From Rhodomicrobium sp. R_RK_3 (lineage in GTDB: Bacteria > Pseudomonadota > Alphaproteobacteria > Rhizobiales > Rhodomicrobiaceae), in assembly GCF_002198715.1 (NCBI RefSeq), contig NZ_MWLK01000013.1, positions 1 through 64,000 on the forward strand: a stretch of DNA of 64,000 nt, written 5' to 3'. Under the pieces are notes generated by a model that was not told the DNA's origin, did no database searches, and saw nothing but the letters and a program-made list of their open reading frames with translations. The position numbers and the translations under genes are program-made. Of the stretch, positions 62,417 to 64,000 are shown in pieces. The stretch's first letter is position 1; every line of letters begins with the position of its first letter.

Positions 62417-64000
62417 ATGACACTTCACGTCGCGCTGACGCATAAGACCGAATATCATTATGACCGGCTGACCGGCCTCGGGCCGCAGATCATCCGCCTG
62501 CGTCCCGCCCCGCATTGCCGCACGCCGATCCTGAGCTATTCGCTGACCCTGTCGCCGAAAGAGCATTTCCTCAACTGGCAGCAGGATCCTTTCGGCAATT
62601 ACCTCGCCCGGCTGATCGTGCCGAACAAGACGCGCGAATTCTCGGTGACGGTCGATCTCGTCGCCGACATGGCGGTCATCAACCCGTTCGATTTCTTCGT
62701 CGATGATGCGGCGCGCGAATGGCCGTTCAAATATGATCCGGTGCTGAAGCAGGAGCTCGGGCCGTATCTGGAGCCCATCCCCACCGGCCCGCTGTTCAAG
62801 GATTATCTCGCCGGGCTGAAGACCGCCTCGCCGACCTCGATCGACGTGCTGATCGAGCTGAACCGGCAGGTGCAGCAGGACGTGAAATATCTGATCCGCA
62901 TGGAGCCGGGCGTGCAGACGCCGGACGAGACCTTGCAGCGCGGCGCCGGATCGTGCCGCGACAGCGGCTGGATGCTGGTGCAGATCCTGCGCCATTACGG
63001 CCTCGCCGCCCGCTTCGTCTCCGGCTACCTGATCCAGCTCCTGCCCGACGTGAAGCCGCTCGAAGGCCCGGCCGGTCCGACCTCCGATTTCACCGACCTG
63101 CACGCCTGGGCCGAAGTCTATTTGCCCGGCGCCGGCTGGGTCGGCCTCGACCCGACCTCCGGGCTGCTCGCCGGCGAAGGCCACATCCCGCTCGCGGCGA
63201 CGCCCAATCCGACCAGCGCCGCGCCGATCACCGGCGGCCATGACGAGGCCAAGGTCGAATTCGGCTTCGAGATGAAGGTGACGCGCATCGCCGAGTCGCC
63301 GCGCGTGACCAAGCCCTATAGCGAGGCGCAGTGGACGGCGATCAACACCGTCGGCCATCAGGTGGACGAGCGGCTGAAGGCGGGCGATGTGCGCCTGTCG
63401 ATGGGCGGCGAACCGACCTTCGTCTCCGTCGACGACATGGATGGCGGCGAATGGAACACCGCCGCCGTCGGCCCGACCAAGCGCCGCTATGCCGAGGATC
63501 TGGTGCGCCGCCTGCGCGATCGCTTCGCGCCGGGCGGGCTTTTGCACTATGGCCAGGGCAAATGGTATCCCGGCGAGCAATTGCCGCGCTGGGCCTTCGC
63601 CGTCTATTGGCGCGCCGATGGCGAACCGCTCTGGCAGGACGCCGCCCTCATCGACGACGAGATCACCGAGCAGAACGCCACCATCGAGGACGCCCAGCGT
63701 TTTGCCGAGACGCTGACGCAGTCGCTCGGCCTGCCGCTCGACAGCGCCATCCCGGCTTTCGAGGACCCGGCGCATTTCCTGCTGGTCGAGCAGAAGCTGC
63801 CGATGAATCTCGAAGCCAAGACCAACAAGCTCGAAGACCCCGCCGAGCGCGCCCGCCTGATCCGCGTCTTCGACCGCGGCATCGAGGAGCCGACCAGCTT
63901 CGTGCTGCCGATCCAGGTCTGGCAGGCTCAGGCGCGCGGCCGCCGCTGGGTGACGGAGCGCTGGGCCTTCCGGCGCGAAAAGCTGTTCCTGCTGCCGGGC
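62417..64000 (+). CDS. Transglutaminase-like protein, N-terminal part (runs past window end)
   Basis: The reading frame is open from the ATG at 62417 to the last base of the window (528 codons, no stop). It has the bacterial transglutaminase N-terminal domain (about 1-90; HKTEYHYDRL, IRLRPAPHCRTPILSY) and the catalytic core with Cys180 (GAGSCRDSGWM), His229 (DLHAWAEVY) and Asp245 (GLDPTSGLLAGEGHIPL). A DUF2126-like region then begins (LSMGGEPTFVSVDDMDG). Relatives reach about 1,100 residues. It follows the alpha-E gene by 93 bp and completes the known cassette. It may act as a peptidase or amide-forming enzyme. Confidence 0.93.
   Translation, partial: MTLHVALTHKTEYHYDRLTGLGPQIIRLRPAPHCRTPILSYSLTLSPKEHFLNWQQDPFGNYLARLIVPNKTREFSVTVDLVADMAVINPFDFFVDDAAREWPFKYDPVLKQELGPYLEPIPTGPLFKDYLAGLKTASPTSIDVLIELNRQVQQDVKYLIRMEPGVQTPDETLQRGAGSCRDSGWMLVQILRHYGLAARFVSGYLIQLLPDVKPLEGPAGPTSDFTDLHAWAEVYLPGAGWVGLDPTSGLLAGEGHIPLAATPNPTSAAPITGGHDEAKVEFGFEMKVTRIAESPRVTKPYSEAQWTAINTVGHQVDERLKAGDVRLSMGGEPTFVSVDDMDGGEWNTAAVGPTKRRYAEDLVRRLRDRFAPGGLLHYGQGKWYPGEQLPRWAFAVYWRADGEPLWQDAALIDDEITEQNATIEDAQRFAETLTQSLGLPLDSAIPAFEDPAHFLLVEQKLPMNLEAKTNKLEDPAERARLIRVFDRGIEEPTSFVLPIQVWQAQARGRRWVTERWAFRREKLFLLPG

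Noticed and set aside
61616-63775. A 719-codon antisense frame across the alpha-E and transglutaminase genes
   Set aside because: It crosses two clear genes and their spacer, and its Arg/Ala/Gly-rich translation shows no domain.

Overview
The window is a GC-rich (mid-60s % by eye) chromosomal segment of an alphaproteobacterium, most likely a Hyphomicrobiales (Rhizobiales) member. The evidence is the aerobic cobaltochelatase genes cobS and cobT beside a J-domain gene, the block pckA / chvI-chvG / hprK / EIIA-Man / HPr, a class I lysyl-tRNA synthetase, and a formate dehydrogenase whose NuoE and NuoF parts are fused, as in the FDH1 type known from Methylorubrum/Methylobacterium. Genus cannot be settled from the sequence. 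No rRNA, tRNA, CRISPR, prophage or complete insertion sequence was seen.

Layout. 0.3-4.5 kb: cobalamin cobalt insertion (cobT, cobS) with a MaoC hydratase gene between them and a J-domain gene upstream. 4.7-6.8 kb: bolA overlapping an aquaporin-like gene, then a Panacea-domain antitoxin followed by a frame-broken partner gene. 6.9-14.4 kb: GNAT, mmsA, several small unknown envelope genes, uppP, tspO, a PHB-depolymerase-family esterase and a TerB-like gene. 14.7-24.6 kb: lysK-mutY, a membrane protein with an orphan Clp_N domain, argB, an O-acyltransferase, a HAD phosphatase and dapD. 24.6-25.3 kb: a Phd/VapC toxin-antitoxin pair with its own promoter and a repeated operator. 25.3-35.4 kb: an ArnT-like glycosyltransferase, pckA, a HugZ-like gene, the ChvI/ChvG acid/envelope two-component system coupled to HPr kinase, EIIA-Man and HPr, then two glycosyltransferases of the arsenosugar-type families. 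35.6-39.5 kb: the quinol oxidase operon cyoABCD.

39.9-52.7 kb is the most coherent island: three moeA-like genes (one divergent, one fused to a periplasmic-binding-like domain, one canonical), a helix-turn-helix regulator carrying the same kind of binding domain, a divergently transcribed TupBCA-type tungstate ABC transporter, and the beta and alpha subunits of an NAD-linked formate dehydrogenase. Uptake, sensing, metal insertion and the metalloenzyme lie side by side, which suggests a self-contained tungsten (or molybdenum) formate-oxidation module. The electrons could feed NADH into the respiratory chain.

53.0-59.4 kb holds a radical SAM protein, rnhB, a large unknown envelope protein, a YbjQ protein, an SDR whose catalytic lysine is replaced by glutamate, and a hydrolase. 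59.8-64.0 kb holds a circularly permuted ATP-grasp / alpha-E / transglutaminase cassette, a predicted but uncharacterised peptide-modification system. Its last gene runs off the window edge.

Intergenic DNA carries at least three families of short palindromic repeats, including an approximately 100-bp element in three copies and both orientations.
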